Shown here: positions 27,354 through 36,662 of the stretch, piece after piece
Numbering within the stretch: position 1 is the first letter of the stretch
How the letters are laid out: every line of letters starts with the position of its first letter
Source of the DNA: Deltaproteobacteria bacterium
GTDB taxonomy: Bacteria > Myxococcota_C > UBA6777
Length of the DNA: 64,000 nt
Assembly: GCA_006226375.1 (NCBI GenBank)
Contig: SBHC01000063.1
Location: forward strand, 1 to 64,000
Reading direction: 5' to 3'
The notes under the pieces: generated by a model
The model's input: only the letters and a program-made list of their open reading frames with translations
Databases searched by the model: none
Told to the model about the DNA's origin: nothing
Position numbers and translations under genes: made by a program

Positions 27354-30300
27354 ATGTTGCGTCGTTTTGTTGAACGTACCCTGTGTGTTTTGTGGTTTGC
27401 GACTCTCGTGCTTGGATGCAGTTCGGACCCTCCTGACCCCTGCAAAGATGTCACTTGCCAAGCCGGCGAGACGTGCAAAAACGGAACCTGTTTTCAGGAC
27501 TGCACAGCAAGCCAAACCCAGTGCGGCACGCAATGTTTTGACACCCAAACCGACGTCAAGAACTGTGGCCAGTGTGGGAACCTCTGCCGCACGGGTGAAG
27601 TCTGTGAAAAAGGCGCATGCAAGCTGACTTGCGAAGAAGGCAAGACCGCGTGTGGGAAGCAGTGCATCGACACACAAACCAACACCCAACACTGCGGCGC
27701 TTGTGACCTATCGTGCAAGGCCGGAGAGGTCTGTGAGTCTGGCTCTTGCAAACAAGTCTGTCCTGCAGGAACAACCGACTGCTCCAGGCAATGCAAAGAT
27801 ACACAAAACGACCCGGCCCACTGTGGCGCATGCGGCACGACCTGCAAGGCCGGCGAGGTCTGCAAAGCAGGAGCCTGTGTTTCCGTTTGCCCGCAAAGCC
27901 AAAGCCTTTGCAACGGTCAATGCGTCGACACCCAAACCAGCCGCATTCACTGCGGCGCTTGCGATACGGCTTGTGCTGTAGGCCAACGCTGTGTGGCTGG
28001 TCAATGCAGCTACACCTGTCCACAAGGCCAGAACCTTTGCAAGGACAAGTGCGTTGACCTTCAATCGTCACAAACGCACTGTGGAGCCTGCGATACGGCC
28101 TGCAAAACTGGCGAAGTCTGCTCCCAAGGGAAGTGTGGTGTGCTCTGCGCCACAGGCTTAACACTGTGCGGCAGCAGCTGCGTTGACACCCAAACCAGCG
28201 AAGCCCACTGTGGAACCTGCAACAACGCCTGTCGCCCTGTCGATGTGTGCACTGCAGGTTCTTGCGGTTGCCCCCAAAGCTTAAGCAACTGCTCCGGCAA
28301 CTGCGTGGATCTGCAAAACGACAACCTCAACTGTGGAACATGCGGGACCTCTTGCCCCTTGGGTCAAAGTTGCTTGAGCGGGAAGTGCGAAGCGGCTTGC
28401 CGCCCTGGCGAGACCAACTGTGCTGGGTCTTGCAGTAACCTCGTTACAGATACCCGACACTGCGGCAAATGCGGCAACTCGTGCCTGACCGGCAACAACT
28501 GCTGCAACGGTGGCTGTAGCAACCCCAACATTGACGACAAAAACTGCGGAAAGTGCGGCACAGTCTGCGCAAATGGCCGAACCTGTCAGAGCGGAAGTTG
28601 CTTGTGCCCCACAGGTCAAACCCTTTGCAGCAACGCCTGCACCAACATCAACAACGACTCGAAAAACTGTGGCAACTGTGGCAAAGCTTGCCAGGCAACA
28701 GAGACCTGCCAGCGTGGCGTTTGTAAGCCGGCCTTTGCCGTCTCAGCCGGAGGTATCCTCCAAGAATCCAACGAACGAGGCATTGAGATCGCCGCTGACG
28801 CATCAGGCAACACCTACATTATGATGCAGTTCAACGCCGAAATAACGGCTGGCACCAGCTCCTTCAGCAGCGCAGGACAAGGTTTACTTGTCGCCAAGTT
28901 GGACAGCCAGATGAAGGTTCAATGGGCTGTATCTCCTGGATTGAGCGACTTTGCAGGAAAAGGAATTGGCGTAGACAGCAAGGGCAACGTTTACATCGCT
29001 GGCTCCTTCTCGACGCCCACCGCAACGTTCGGCACCACAACACTCACCAACCCCGCGATTGTATCGTCGCACAACTCCCAGATCTTTGTGGCCAAACTCG
29101 ACTCCCAAGGGAAGTGGCTTTGGGCCGTACAAGGCGGAGGTAACAACCAGGACGAAGCCACAAGTTTGGCGGTTGATTCGTCTGGCAACGTGTACCTTTC
29201 GGGATTCTTTAGCACCGGTTTTACAACGCCGACGGCCTCGTTTGGCACCTATCGGTTCTCCAGCCAGAGCCGCTCCAAAGACTTCCTCGTCGCCAAGCTC
29301 GACACCAAAGGAGCCTGGCAATGGGCCGTCGCTGCGGGTGGGACGAACGATGACGAAGCCAACGCGATCGCCGTCGATAGCAAAGGCAACGTCATACTCG
29401 CAGGTCTGTTCAATGGCTCCCTCACACTTGGCTCCACTGCGCTGACCAGTCAACGCCAGAACCTGTTTGTCGCTCAGTTGGACAGCAAAGGAGCCTGGAA
29501 GTGGGCCAAAAGCGCGACAGGCTCAATCACCTCTCGCTTGTTCCTCACAACCGACACCAGCGACAATGTGTTGGTGGCGGGCTCGTTCTCCACCGGAGCA
29601 ACCTTTGGGAGCACAGCCTTATCCACCAGCTCACGAAACCCGTTTGTAGCCCAACTGAACAACCAGGGGGCGTGGCAATGGGCAGTCACAGGAGGCGGAA
29701 GCCTCGGAGACAGCGCCGGCGGACTCGGCGTGGACAGCTCAGGCAATGTTTACCTGACAGGAACCATCACCAGCAGCACGGCAACCTTTGGAAGCACCTC
29801 GTTTGCGACGTTGGGAGGAGCGGAGTTGTTCCTGGCCCAACTCGACAAAGCTGGAAAGTGGAAGTGGTCCAGATCCTACGGTGGCACCCAAAATGAATCG
29901 GCTGCTTCGATGGCAGTCACAGGAGCAGGAACAAGCTACATCCTCGGGGAGTTCTCCAGCAACAACGCGCTGTTTGGCTCCACCAGCCTCTCCACAAGCG
30001 GTGGCAGTGATATCTTTGTTGCCTCTTTCTCGACGACCGGTGACGTGAGCGCGACCACCACCTTGGGCGGGACCTCTTCCAAAGACGACCGCGGCTACTC
30101 CATCGCCTTCGACGGCGCAGGTAACCTCTACGTTGCAGGGTTCTTTGAAGGCACCATGGCTTTGGGCACGAACAACCTCACTAGCGTAGGCGGTCGGGAC
30201 GCGTTTGTCGCCAAGCTCTCCAACACAGGCTCATGGTTGTGGGCCGTTGCGTTTGGAAGCCTCGGAACCGATACAGCTTATGGTGTAACGACCGACGCCA

Positions 30301-31373
30301 GCAACAATGTCTATGTCACTGGAACCTTCGGTGGGTCAGGCTCTTCCAACGTCGGAACGTTTGGAACCCTGAAGCTTACAGCCAAGGGAAACAATGACAT
30401 TTTCATTGCCAAACTCTCCAGCGCAGGCAGTTGGACCTGGGCGAAAGCTGCAGGTGGAAGCGCCAACGACCGAGGCTACACGGTCAAAACGGACGCCTCT
30501 GGCAACGTGTACGTCGGCGGATTCTTCTCTTCCAACAGCAGCGGCGCTGTGTTTGGAACAACCACATTTACCGCAAGTTCTGGCCAAGACGCCTTTGTCG
30601 CCCGGCTGAACACCCAGGGGAACTGGCAGTGGGTTCAAAAGCTAGGAGGCCAACTCAACGACTATGTGTACGATCTAGCCTTGGATCAAAACGGCTACAT
30701 CAACTTGGTCGGGGCTACGATGGACAAGCCCACATTTGGCAGCCTCTCGTTGAGCACCAACGGAGGCAGCCTTGACCTCTTCGTTGCCCAACTTTCCAAC
30801 ACAGGCGCACCACGCTGGTTTGTAGCAGGAGGAAGCACCAACCAAGACAGCGGCTATGCTATCGACGCAGATACATCAGGAAACCTATACATCGCCGGAG
30901 TGCTCGCCCCCACCTTTGGAGAGATCGTAACGTTTGGCTCGTTTACAACGACAGGGGTCGGCGGAACCCTCCTCTTTGTGTCCAAACTCTCGAACACAGG
31001 CGTCTGGCAATGGAGCAAAACGGTGGGAAATGGTGGCAGTGTGGCAAGCGGAATCCGAGTCGACGCGCAGAACAATGTGTATGTGTCTGGAGTGTTTCAG
31101 CGTGAAGCCACGTTCGGTAGTTTCTCAGTATCCGCCACGTTTGACGCCTGCCACATCTTCGCGGCCAAGCTCAACAGCGCAGGAACCTGGCAAGGGGTTG
31201 CAGCCGCGCCTACGCCAGGAACGTCGTGTGACTACACTGGCGAAGACATCGTAGTGGACTCCTCAGGCAGCGCGTTTGTTGTGGGGTTCTTCCGAGGCAC
31301 CGGCTTGTTCAGCAACATACCTCTACGCTCCAAGGGAGACACTGATATATTTGTCTGGAAAACCACACCTTAA
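27354..31373 (+). CDS. Cys-rich repeat lipoprotein with long C-terminal beta-propeller (SBBP) region
   Basis: The protein is 1339 aa. ATG 27354 follows AAAGGAGAGG and gives a lipoprotein signal with lipobox LVLGC; the in-frame ATG at 27216 lies within the previous gene. The mature N terminus (SSDPPDPCKDVTC) and ten Cys-rich repeats (to about residue 460) are paralogous to the upstream gene. From about 470 onward the protein has more than a dozen repeats of about 55-60 aa built on GNVYVAGxFxxxxxFGxxxLxxxGxxDxFVAKLxxxGxWxWA, the bacterial SBBP beta-propeller pattern. Two or more propellers on a Cys-rich stalk would suit an adhesin or ligand-binding surface protein (inference). Likely co-transcribed with the paralog. 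Confidence 0.88.
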   Translation: MLRRFVERTLCVLWFATLVLGCSSDPPDPCKDVTCQAGETCKNGTCFQDCTASQTQCGTQCFDTQTDVKNCGQCGNLCRTGEVCEKGACKLTCEEGKTACGKQCIDTQTNTQHCGACDLSCKAGEVCESGSCKQVCPAGTTDCSRQCKDTQNDPAHCGACGTTCKAGEVCKAGACVSVCPQSQSLCNGQCVDTQTSRIHCGACDTACAVGQRCVAGQCSYTCPQGQNLCKDKCVDLQSSQTHCGACDTACKTGEVCSQGKCGVLCATGLTLCGSSCVDTQTSEAHCGTCNNACRPVDVCTAGSCGCPQSLSNCSGNCVDLQNDNLNCGTCGTSCPLGQSCLSGKCEAACRPGETNCAGSCSNLVTDTRHCGKCGNSCLTGNNCCNGGCSNPNIDDKNCGKCGTVCANGRTCQSGSCLCPTGQTLCSNACTNINNDSKNCGNCGKACQATETCQRGVCKPAFAVSAGGILQESNERGIEIAADASGNTYIMMQFNAEITAGTSSFSSAGQGLLVAKLDSQMKVQWAVSPGLSDFAGKGIGVDSKGNVYIAGSFSTPTATFGTTTLTNPAIVSSHNSQIFVAKLDSQGKWLWAVQGGGNNQDEATSLAVDSSGNVYLSGFFSTGFTTPTASFGTYRFSSQSRSKDFLVAKLDTKGAWQWAVAAGGTNDDEANAIAVDSKGNVILAGLFNGSLTLGSTALTSQRQNLFVAQLDSKGAWKWAKSATGSITSRLFLTTDTSDNVLVAGSFSTGATFGSTALSTSSRNPFVAQLNNQGAWQWAVTGGGSLGDSAGGLGVDSSGNVYLTGTITSSTATFGSTSFATLGGAELFLAQLDKAGKWKWSRSYGGTQNESAASMAVTGAGTSYILGEFSSNNALFGSTSLSTSGGSDIFVASFSTTGDVSATTTLGGTSSKDDRGYSIAFDGAGNLYVAGFFEGTMALGTNNLTSVGGRDAFVAKLSNTGSWLWAVAFGSLGTDTAYGVTTDASNNVYVTGTFGGSGSSNVGTFGTLKLTAKGNNDIFIAKLSSAGSWTWAKAAGGSANDRGYTVKTDASGNVYVGGFFSSNSSGAVFGTTTFTASSGQDAFVARLNTQGNWQWVQKLGGQLNDYVYDLALDQNGYINLVGATMDKPTFGSLSLSTNGGSLDLFVAQLSNTGAPRWFVAGGSTNQDSGYAIDADTSGNLYIAGVLAPTFGEIVTFGSFTTTGVGGTLLFVSKLSNTGVWQWSKTVGNGGSVASGIRVDAQNNVYVSGVFQREATFGSFSVSATFDACHIFAAKLNSAGTWQGVAAAPTPGTSCDYTGEDIVVDSSGSAFVVGFFRGTGLFSNIPLRSKGDTDIFVWKTTP

Positions 31374-31507
31374 AGAAGAAGCGCCTTGCCAAAAAGGTAA
31401 AAAGCTTGTCAACCTTAGCGGCATGGCAGGTGTCCTAAAGAGAAGAAGAACTCTGCGGGAAAACGATTCGAGAGAGCAAGCATCATAAGGTACAAGGGAG
31501 AGTGCGA

Positions 31508-32932
31508 ATGAAAACAACAGGATGGTTCCAAGGACTGGTGAGCGCAGCCTTCGTGCTGAGCTTCGCGTTGTGGGGAGTGAGCGGCGTGGGTTGCTCCGGT
31601 CCTAGCACGAACAACAGCAACGACGCGAGCGTCGCCGACACATCCGGTGGAAATGACACAGCACCAGGAGAGGGAACATCCGTGCTCCCCGACGACACCA
31701 CACAGCCTACGCCGGACACAGTAACCCCCGCTCCAGACCAACCCGCAACAGGGGGAGTGACCTGGTACAAAGACGTCCAGCCCTTGATCCAAAAGAGTTG
31801 CCTGGGATGCCACAGCAAAGGCGGCGTGGGACCCTTCCCTCTGACCAGTTATGACGAAGTAAAAGCCAACGCAGGTGCGGTCAAGTGGTCGATCGAGACG
31901 GGCCAGATGCCCCCCTGGAGTCCAAGCGCACAAAACACCGACAAGAAAGACTGTGAAGAGTTGGAAGGTGCACGAAGGCTATCCCCCACAGAGATCAAAA
32001 CCATCACCGAGTGGTTCGACAAAAAAATGCCGATGGGCGATCCCAAGGATGAGAAGCCCTACAAACCCGTTGTGGACTCGCTGGATTCCATAGACGCGGA
32101 GGTCGACACCCAGACAGACTACACCCCACCTGGACAATCCCCCGATGACTACCATTGCTTCTTGACCAAACCCGTCATCTCGGACGGAAAGAGCAAAGAG
32201 CTCACAGGCTTCCAGTTCTTGCCTGGCGTAAAAAGCATGGTCCACCACGTCTTGATTTACAGCGTGAACAAGTCCTACAGCCAGACCTTGGCAGGTCGTT
32301 ACCCTGAGAAACATTGGCCTTGTTCGACAGGCGCTCTGATTAACCAAGGAAGCTTTGGCAAAGCCAACCTGATTGGTGTATGGGTTCCAGGTACAGATGT
32401 GGTTCGATTCCCTCAAGACACAGGGATTCCCATGAACGACGGCGACCAGTTGGTGCTGGAGATCCACTACAACCTGAGCGCTCTCAAAGGACCCCAACCC
32501 GACCGCAGCACGATCCGTCTCCAGTACGCGAAGCAGCCCGTGAAGCACCGAATGAGCTTGTCGCTTCAGCTTCAATTCCAACTCAACATTCCACCCAACA
32601 GCAAAGACAGCAAAGCCACCAACAATCGTATCGTTCCGAGCAAGATTCGCGTGTGGGGAATGATGCCACACATGCACAAGTTTGGTTCCAAATTCTCTGT
32701 CGATTGGACCCTCGCCAGCGGTGAGAAGAAGTGCCTGATCGACATTCCAAAGTGGGACTACAATTGGCAACAAACCTATTTCTTCAAGAACCCTGGGGGG
32801 GTCATCATGAACCCCAACGACAAGACGTTCATGACATGCACGTACAACAACCCCACCGACCAAACCATCCGTTGGGGCGACAAAACCGGTGATGAGATGT
32901 GCCTCACCTTCTACTTTATCTCTGCACCCTAA
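31508..32932 (+). CDS. Lipoprotein with N-terminal c-heme motif and copper type II monooxygenase (PHM-like) domain
   Basis: The protein is 474 aa. ATG 31508 is chosen (GGGAGAG 7 nt upstream) over GTG 31502. Lipobox GVGC at Cys29, then an Asp/Thr/Pro linker. KSCLGCH (98-102) binds one heme c in a short cytochrome-like domain. The C-terminal half carries PHM-type copper motifs in order: HH at 246-247 and H320 (EIHYN) for the CuH site, PHMHKFG (H388, H390) and Met442 for the CuM site. PHM/dopamine-beta-monooxygenases hydroxylate C-H bonds using electrons delivered to copper; an attached heme could be the electron donor (inference). The substrate is unknown. Confidence 0.85.
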   Translation: MKTTGWFQGLVSAAFVLSFALWGVSGVGCSGPSTNNSNDASVADTSGGNDTAPGEGTSVLPDDTTQPTPDTVTPAPDQPATGGVTWYKDVQPLIQKSCLGCHSKGGVGPFPLTSYDEVKANAGAVKWSIETGQMPPWSPSAQNTDKKDCEELEGARRLSPTEIKTITEWFDKKMPMGDPKDEKPYKPVVDSLDSIDAEVDTQTDYTPPGQSPDDYHCFLTKPVISDGKSKELTGFQFLPGVKSMVHHVLIYSVNKSYSQTLAGRYPEKHWPCSTGALINQGSFGKANLIGVWVPGTDVVRFPQDTGIPMNDGDQLVLEIHYNLSALKGPQPDRSTIRLQYAKQPVKHRMSLSLQLQFQLNIPPNSKDSKATNNRIVPSKIRVWGMMPHMHKFGSKFSVDWTLASGEKKCLIDIPKWDYNWQQTYFFKNPGGVIMNPNDKTFMTCTYNNPTDQTIRWGDKTGDEMCLTFYFISAP

Positions 32933-32964
32933 CCCTCTCCCTGGAGCTCTCTCCCTGACCCTCT

Positions 32965-35250
32965 TTATTCCACCCTCACTGCTTCCAGTTCATCCAACGA
33001 ACGGGCGATATCCCCAGGCTGCCAGGATTGGAACTTCTCCAAACCGTAGTGGTAGCCCGCCTCTTCAATCCCTTGCAGTTTGTGGAAATCGAGAAAGTAG
33101 AACCCATCCAGAGGTGGGTGGAGGAAGAGATCGGCGCGCTCGACTTCTTCTTTGCGCTTGGAGATGCTGCTAATCATTGAGCTTTGCAGCAAGATAACGT
33201 TGAGGGACGGCAAGCGGATCGCAGGTTTCCAGGGCCACAGCCAACTCCATAACACCTCCCAGGGAGAAGGTAGCTTTTGGAAGGAAGCATCCACAGAAAA
33301 AGATTCGAGGTCACCAATGTCCACAACGATGAGAGGACCCGAGTTGAGGTTGCGCATGACCTCTCCAGGCAAATTGTCGAGGACAGCACCATCAGCAAGC
33401 ATTGTTCCGTTGTCTAGCTTGGGAGGCATCAAACCTGGCACAGCACTCGACGCCTGGATCGCATGTTGCAGCAAGCCCCTTCGATGAATCACTTTGTTCC
33501 CATGCTTGAGGTCGACCGAGACACAAAAGTAATTGGTCCAGAGGTCCTCGATGCGTACGTCGCCGAACAACTCATCCAAGGACTTCTCGATACGACGGTC
33601 GCTAAGCATCCCAAAGATAGGCAATGTGAACGCACGGAACGGCTTCCGTTTGTCGAGGATCAGTTGGTTTTGAGATAGAATCTGGGGAGCCGAGAAGCCC
33701 ATCGCAGCCTGTGCACCAACGAGCGCCCCTGCGCTGGTCCCGCCAACGAAGTCGATGGGAACTCCAAGCTCCTGCATCGCTCGAATGATCCCGATGTGAG
33801 CAGCGCCACGAGCGCCACCTCCACCCAGAACAAGACCAATCCCTTTGTCCGCAACCAGTCGAGCCACCCGCGCCATATCCGAAGACAAGGCCCATCGTAC
33901 GTGGTGGTGCGTTCGAACATCACGAGGCTCTAGCCAGTTCAAAGTCCCTGAAGGAAGCAAGGTGTTGGCAGGATGCAACAACACCAGCTCTTGGCGGTTC
34001 GCGGAGAACAGCTCCGATGTGGATTGAAGCTCCATCTCAAGACGGGTCAACGAAGGAGAGCCGTTGGCCCAAGACACCAACAAGACAAGGTCTGCGTGGC
34101 GAAGGCACTTTTTGGTCCAGATCGAGAGGTGGGGCGTGGCTTCCAACAGCACAAACCGATGATCCGTATCCTGCTTCTCCAACCACAGATCCAACCACAT
34201 CGCCTGCGGAGTTCCCGAAGTCAGAAAATCTTCCGCAGACACGTTCATCTGCTTTTCAATTTTCTTGGGGCTCAGGGTCGTGGTAGGCCCCATCGACTCT
34301 AGCTCTCGCTGAAGCAACATCCCAAACGAATCGATCGGTACATCTTCGTGAAGAGGAACCAGAGCGATGTGCTTGGTCCGGTACCGTTGCCCTTTGGTTC
34401 GACGCGCCCGAGGCGTAATCCGCTCGGCCAAGCGCCCCACCAACAAAGTTAGGATTTTCGGATACCGCTGGACGAGCGACTCAAACCCTTCGCGGGTGTA
34501 ACGAACAAGCATCGAGTCCCGCTGGGCAAACACGCTCGCTCTCCGAGGAGTCCCAGCAAACAGCGAGAGTTCCCCCACAATGTCCCCTTGGGCCACCTGA
34601 TAAAAGATCTGATGACCTCCCCTACCATCCGGGATGACGACGTTTAAGCGCCCCGACATCACAAGGTAAAGGCTATCAGCCTCGTCCCCCATCGCAAACA
34701 AAGGTTCGCCGCTCAACAAACGGACCCATGTTGCCCCTTCCAGAAAGTTTTGTACCAGCTGGGGAGAGGCATCGCCCAGGTGCTCCGCGAGCAAGGTCGC
34801 AATCTGTGAACCTTGGATGCGTTGCTGCACCATCAACGACAAATGACGGGCAAGAACTGGAGCCTGTGTAACCAACTCCTCAAACTGAGCCCGAGAGATC
34901 TGGGCGAGCACGCAGACGGATGTAGCCACAACCGAAGCCTGCGCCCTTCCACCCAGGAAGAACTGCATGTCGCCGATCATCATGCCAGGGCGAAGCTTTC
35001 GCAAGTTCAGCAGTTGACCCGATGGGAGCTTGCGGTACGACAGCAGCGTTCCCTCGACGGCCACATACAACTTGGAACCTTCCTCTCCCTCATACAGAAG
35101 ATGCTGACCATCGCGCAAGGTGATGATCTGAGTCGCCTGCAAAAGCGCATCAAACCAGGCATCGTCTAGTTCTTCTTCGAGCCCAGCCTTCCTGAGTTCG
35201 CGCTGCATTTTCTCGCGCAGCAGAGAGAGATATCGGTCAAGTTCAGGCAT
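32965..35250 (-). CDS. Patatin-like phospholipase with two cyclic-nucleotide-binding domains (NTE-like)
   Basis: The protein is 761 aa. Two cNMP-binding beta-roll domains lie at about 30-150 and 165-285 (the second with GDIVGELSLFAGTPRRASV, a complete phosphate-binding cassette; the first has GMMIGDMQFFLGGRAQASV and is less canonical). A Rossmann-like middle segment follows. The patatin domain has the oxyanion loop GGGGARG (476-482), nucleophile Ser506 in GTSAG and the Asp of the dyad in DGA (620-622). The architecture matches bacterial relatives of neuropathy target esterase, which hydrolyse lysophospholipids. cNMP control is plausible but ligand binding is not shown. It starts 40 bp after the HD-domain gene, possibly co-transcribed. 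Confidence 0.92.
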   Translation of the reverse strand: MPELDRYLSLLREKMQRELRKAGLEEELDDAWFDALLQATQIITLRDGQHLLYEGEEGSKLYVAVEGTLLSYRKLPSGQLLNLRKLRPGMMIGDMQFFLGGRAQASVVATSVCVLAQISRAQFEELVTQAPVLARHLSLMVQQRIQGSQIATLLAEHLGDASPQLVQNFLEGATWVRLLSGEPLFAMGDEADSLYLVMSGRLNVVIPDGRGGHQIFYQVAQGDIVGELSLFAGTPRRASVFAQRDSMLVRYTREGFESLVQRYPKILTLLVGRLAERITPRARRTKGQRYRTKHIALVPLHEDVPIDSFGMLLQRELESMGPTTTLSPKKIEKQMNVSAEDFLTSGTPQAMWLDLWLEKQDTDHRFVLLEATPHLSIWTKKCLRHADLVLLVSWANGSPSLTRLEMELQSTSELFSANRQELVLLHPANTLLPSGTLNWLEPRDVRTHHHVRWALSSDMARVARLVADKGIGLVLGGGGARGAAHIGIIRAMQELGVPIDFVGGTSAGALVGAQAAMGFSAPQILSQNQLILDKRKPFRAFTLPIFGMLSDRRIEKSLDELFGDVRIEDLWTNYFCVSVDLKHGNKVIHRRGLLQHAIQASSAVPGLMPPKLDNGTMLADGAVLDNLPGEVMRNLNSGPLIVVDIGDLESFSVDASFQKLPSPWEVLWSWLWPWKPAIRLPSLNVILLQSSMISSISKRKEEVERADLFLHPPLDGFYFLDFHKLQGIEEAGYHYGLEKFQSWQPGDIARSLDELEAVRVE

Positions 35251-35290
35251 GCCATCCTCGTGTCAGGGAGGCGAACGTTCGAAACGCCCC

Positions 35291-36418
35291 TTAGGAGAAG
35301 GCCTCATGCCGCTCCACAAAGTCTTCGCGCAAGGTCGCAGCACGCGCAAGCAACGCCTCACCATCAAGGCCAGCTTGCTGGGCCAGATCAAGGAGCTTCG
35401 GACGCATCGACTCGAACGACTCGACCTGGTCATCGGTGTTGCCCTTCGCGACCTGGTCAGCCACATAGACAACCACCATTTCGGCGAGGCGATCGGGATC
35501 TCCTTCTGCCAGTTCGACAATCTCATCGGTGGAGACGTTTCGGATCTCTGCGTGGTTTCGGACGTGAAAGGCGATATCAGGATCCAGACCTCGGGACTCC
35601 AGCCATTCGGCACCTGCCGCTTCATGGTCAAAGTAGTGAAACCGAGGACGTCCGGAAGCATCCGGTGATTTGGTGTTGCGCTCAAGAATTTTGCCGACAT
35701 CGTGCAACAACATCGACGCGCCTGCATTTTCCCACTCCATCCCCACAGTCTGAGACAGGTCACGCACAGCCTCTACCGCTTTGGCTGTGTGGTCCAGAAT
35801 GCTGAATCGGTGCCAGCGAGGGCTGTGCAACAGGGCATCGCGGAGTAACTCAGGAGCGCCGATTTGTTCGCCAGCCTCCACTGCTTCATCAAACAATTGG
35901 CGGAACGGTCGATTGTTCTCGACCTCTTGGGCGTCGACTTGGGCCAGAGCCATCTGCAACTTCATGACCGAAGGGGCAACCTTGGAGTCAGGTTGGTCAA
36001 AGCCAAGATGCTGAGCGAGTTCAAGCAGGGCGTCGGCTTTGTCCGTGAAGAACGGAAGAGCCGAGAGGGTGAATTCAACCACGCGGCCAAACTCTTCGGG
36101 AGAGATCTGTCCATTGGCATCCCCCCACAAACCATCGACTTCAAGAGCGAGGCGACGCAACGGAGTGGGCAAGGATTGAAACGTAGGATCCAGGGTGGCT
36201 GGGGGCACTTCGTTCGCCTGTCCCAACAACGACACCACCTTGTCTCGACGGCTCTGACCGGTCACATCAAACGATGGCGTCTCTTGCAACGCCTCTGCCA
36301 CGTTTTCCAGCTCTTCGGTTGAGGCGATCCCGTCAGCGTTCCCGAGGCGATCTGCTTCCGCCAACAACCGGCGCTCCACAAGACCCTGAACTGCAGGCCG
36401 TTCTCCCACTCTTGTCAT
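35291..36418 (-). CDS. HD-domain phosphohydrolase-like protein with DG-loop (EF-hand-like) N terminus
   Basis: The protein is 375 aa. ATG 36418 follows AGAAGGA; the longer frame to 36586 adds a non-conserved leader that crosses the promoter region. Two EF-hand-like loops occur: GNADGIASTEEL (26-37) and GDANGQISPEEF (99-110); both keep the later loop ligands but lack the first Asp. The C-terminal HD domain has His210 (LDHT), His239-Asp240 (LLHDVGK), His265 (YFDHE), His289 (VRNHAE) and Asp321 (VADQVAKG), a full metal-binding set. HD proteins hydrolyse phosphoesters such as (p)ppGpp, cyclic nucleotides or nucleotides; substrate is unknown. Divergent from a gene sharing the GNADGxxSTEEL loop. Confidence 0.8.
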   Translation of the reverse strand: MTRVGERPAVQGLVERRLLAEADRLGNADGIASTEELENVAEALQETPSFDVTGQSRRDKVVSLLGQANEVPPATLDPTFQSLPTPLRRLALEVDGLWGDANGQISPEEFGRVVEFTLSALPFFTDKADALLELAQHLGFDQPDSKVAPSVMKLQMALAQVDAQEVENNRPFRQLFDEAVEAGEQIGAPELLRDALLHSPRWHRFSILDHTAKAVEAVRDLSQTVGMEWENAGASMLLHDVGKILERNTKSPDASGRPRFHYFDHEAAGAEWLESRGLDPDIAFHVRNHAEIRNVSTDEIVELAEGDPDRLAEMVVVYVADQVAKGNTDDQVESFESMRPKLLDLAQQAGLDGEALLARAATLREDFVERHEAFS

Positions 36419-36532
36419 ACCGTTACATCCTTCTACCACACACGATGACATGTCAAAGCTAGCGAACCCTGGAGAGTACGTTGCTACCAACGTTCTGTCA
36501 AGGGAGGAAGACCATGCAAGTACGCTTTGTGC

Positions 36533-36561
36533 TTGACTTCGCGAAGATTTCCTGGTAGAAA
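36533..36561 (+). promoter_or_regulatory. Putative sigma-70 promoter with palindrome in spacer, upstream of 36663
   Basis: TTGACT (36533-36538), 17-bp spacer, TAGAAA (36556-36561). The 10-bp palindrome CTTCGCGAAG (36537-36546) overlaps the -35 edge and spacer, a position where a repressor could block transcription. It lies about 100 bp before the 36663 start and 115 bp from the divergent HD gene. Confidence 0.4.
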
Positions 36562-36662
36562 ATCCAGCCTGGCTTTCATGCCTCAACTCTCATCACCAAT
36601 GCAGCACCCCATCGCTGCTTTTCTTTTTATATTTCGCACCCTGCAACCGTTTGAGGTTCACC

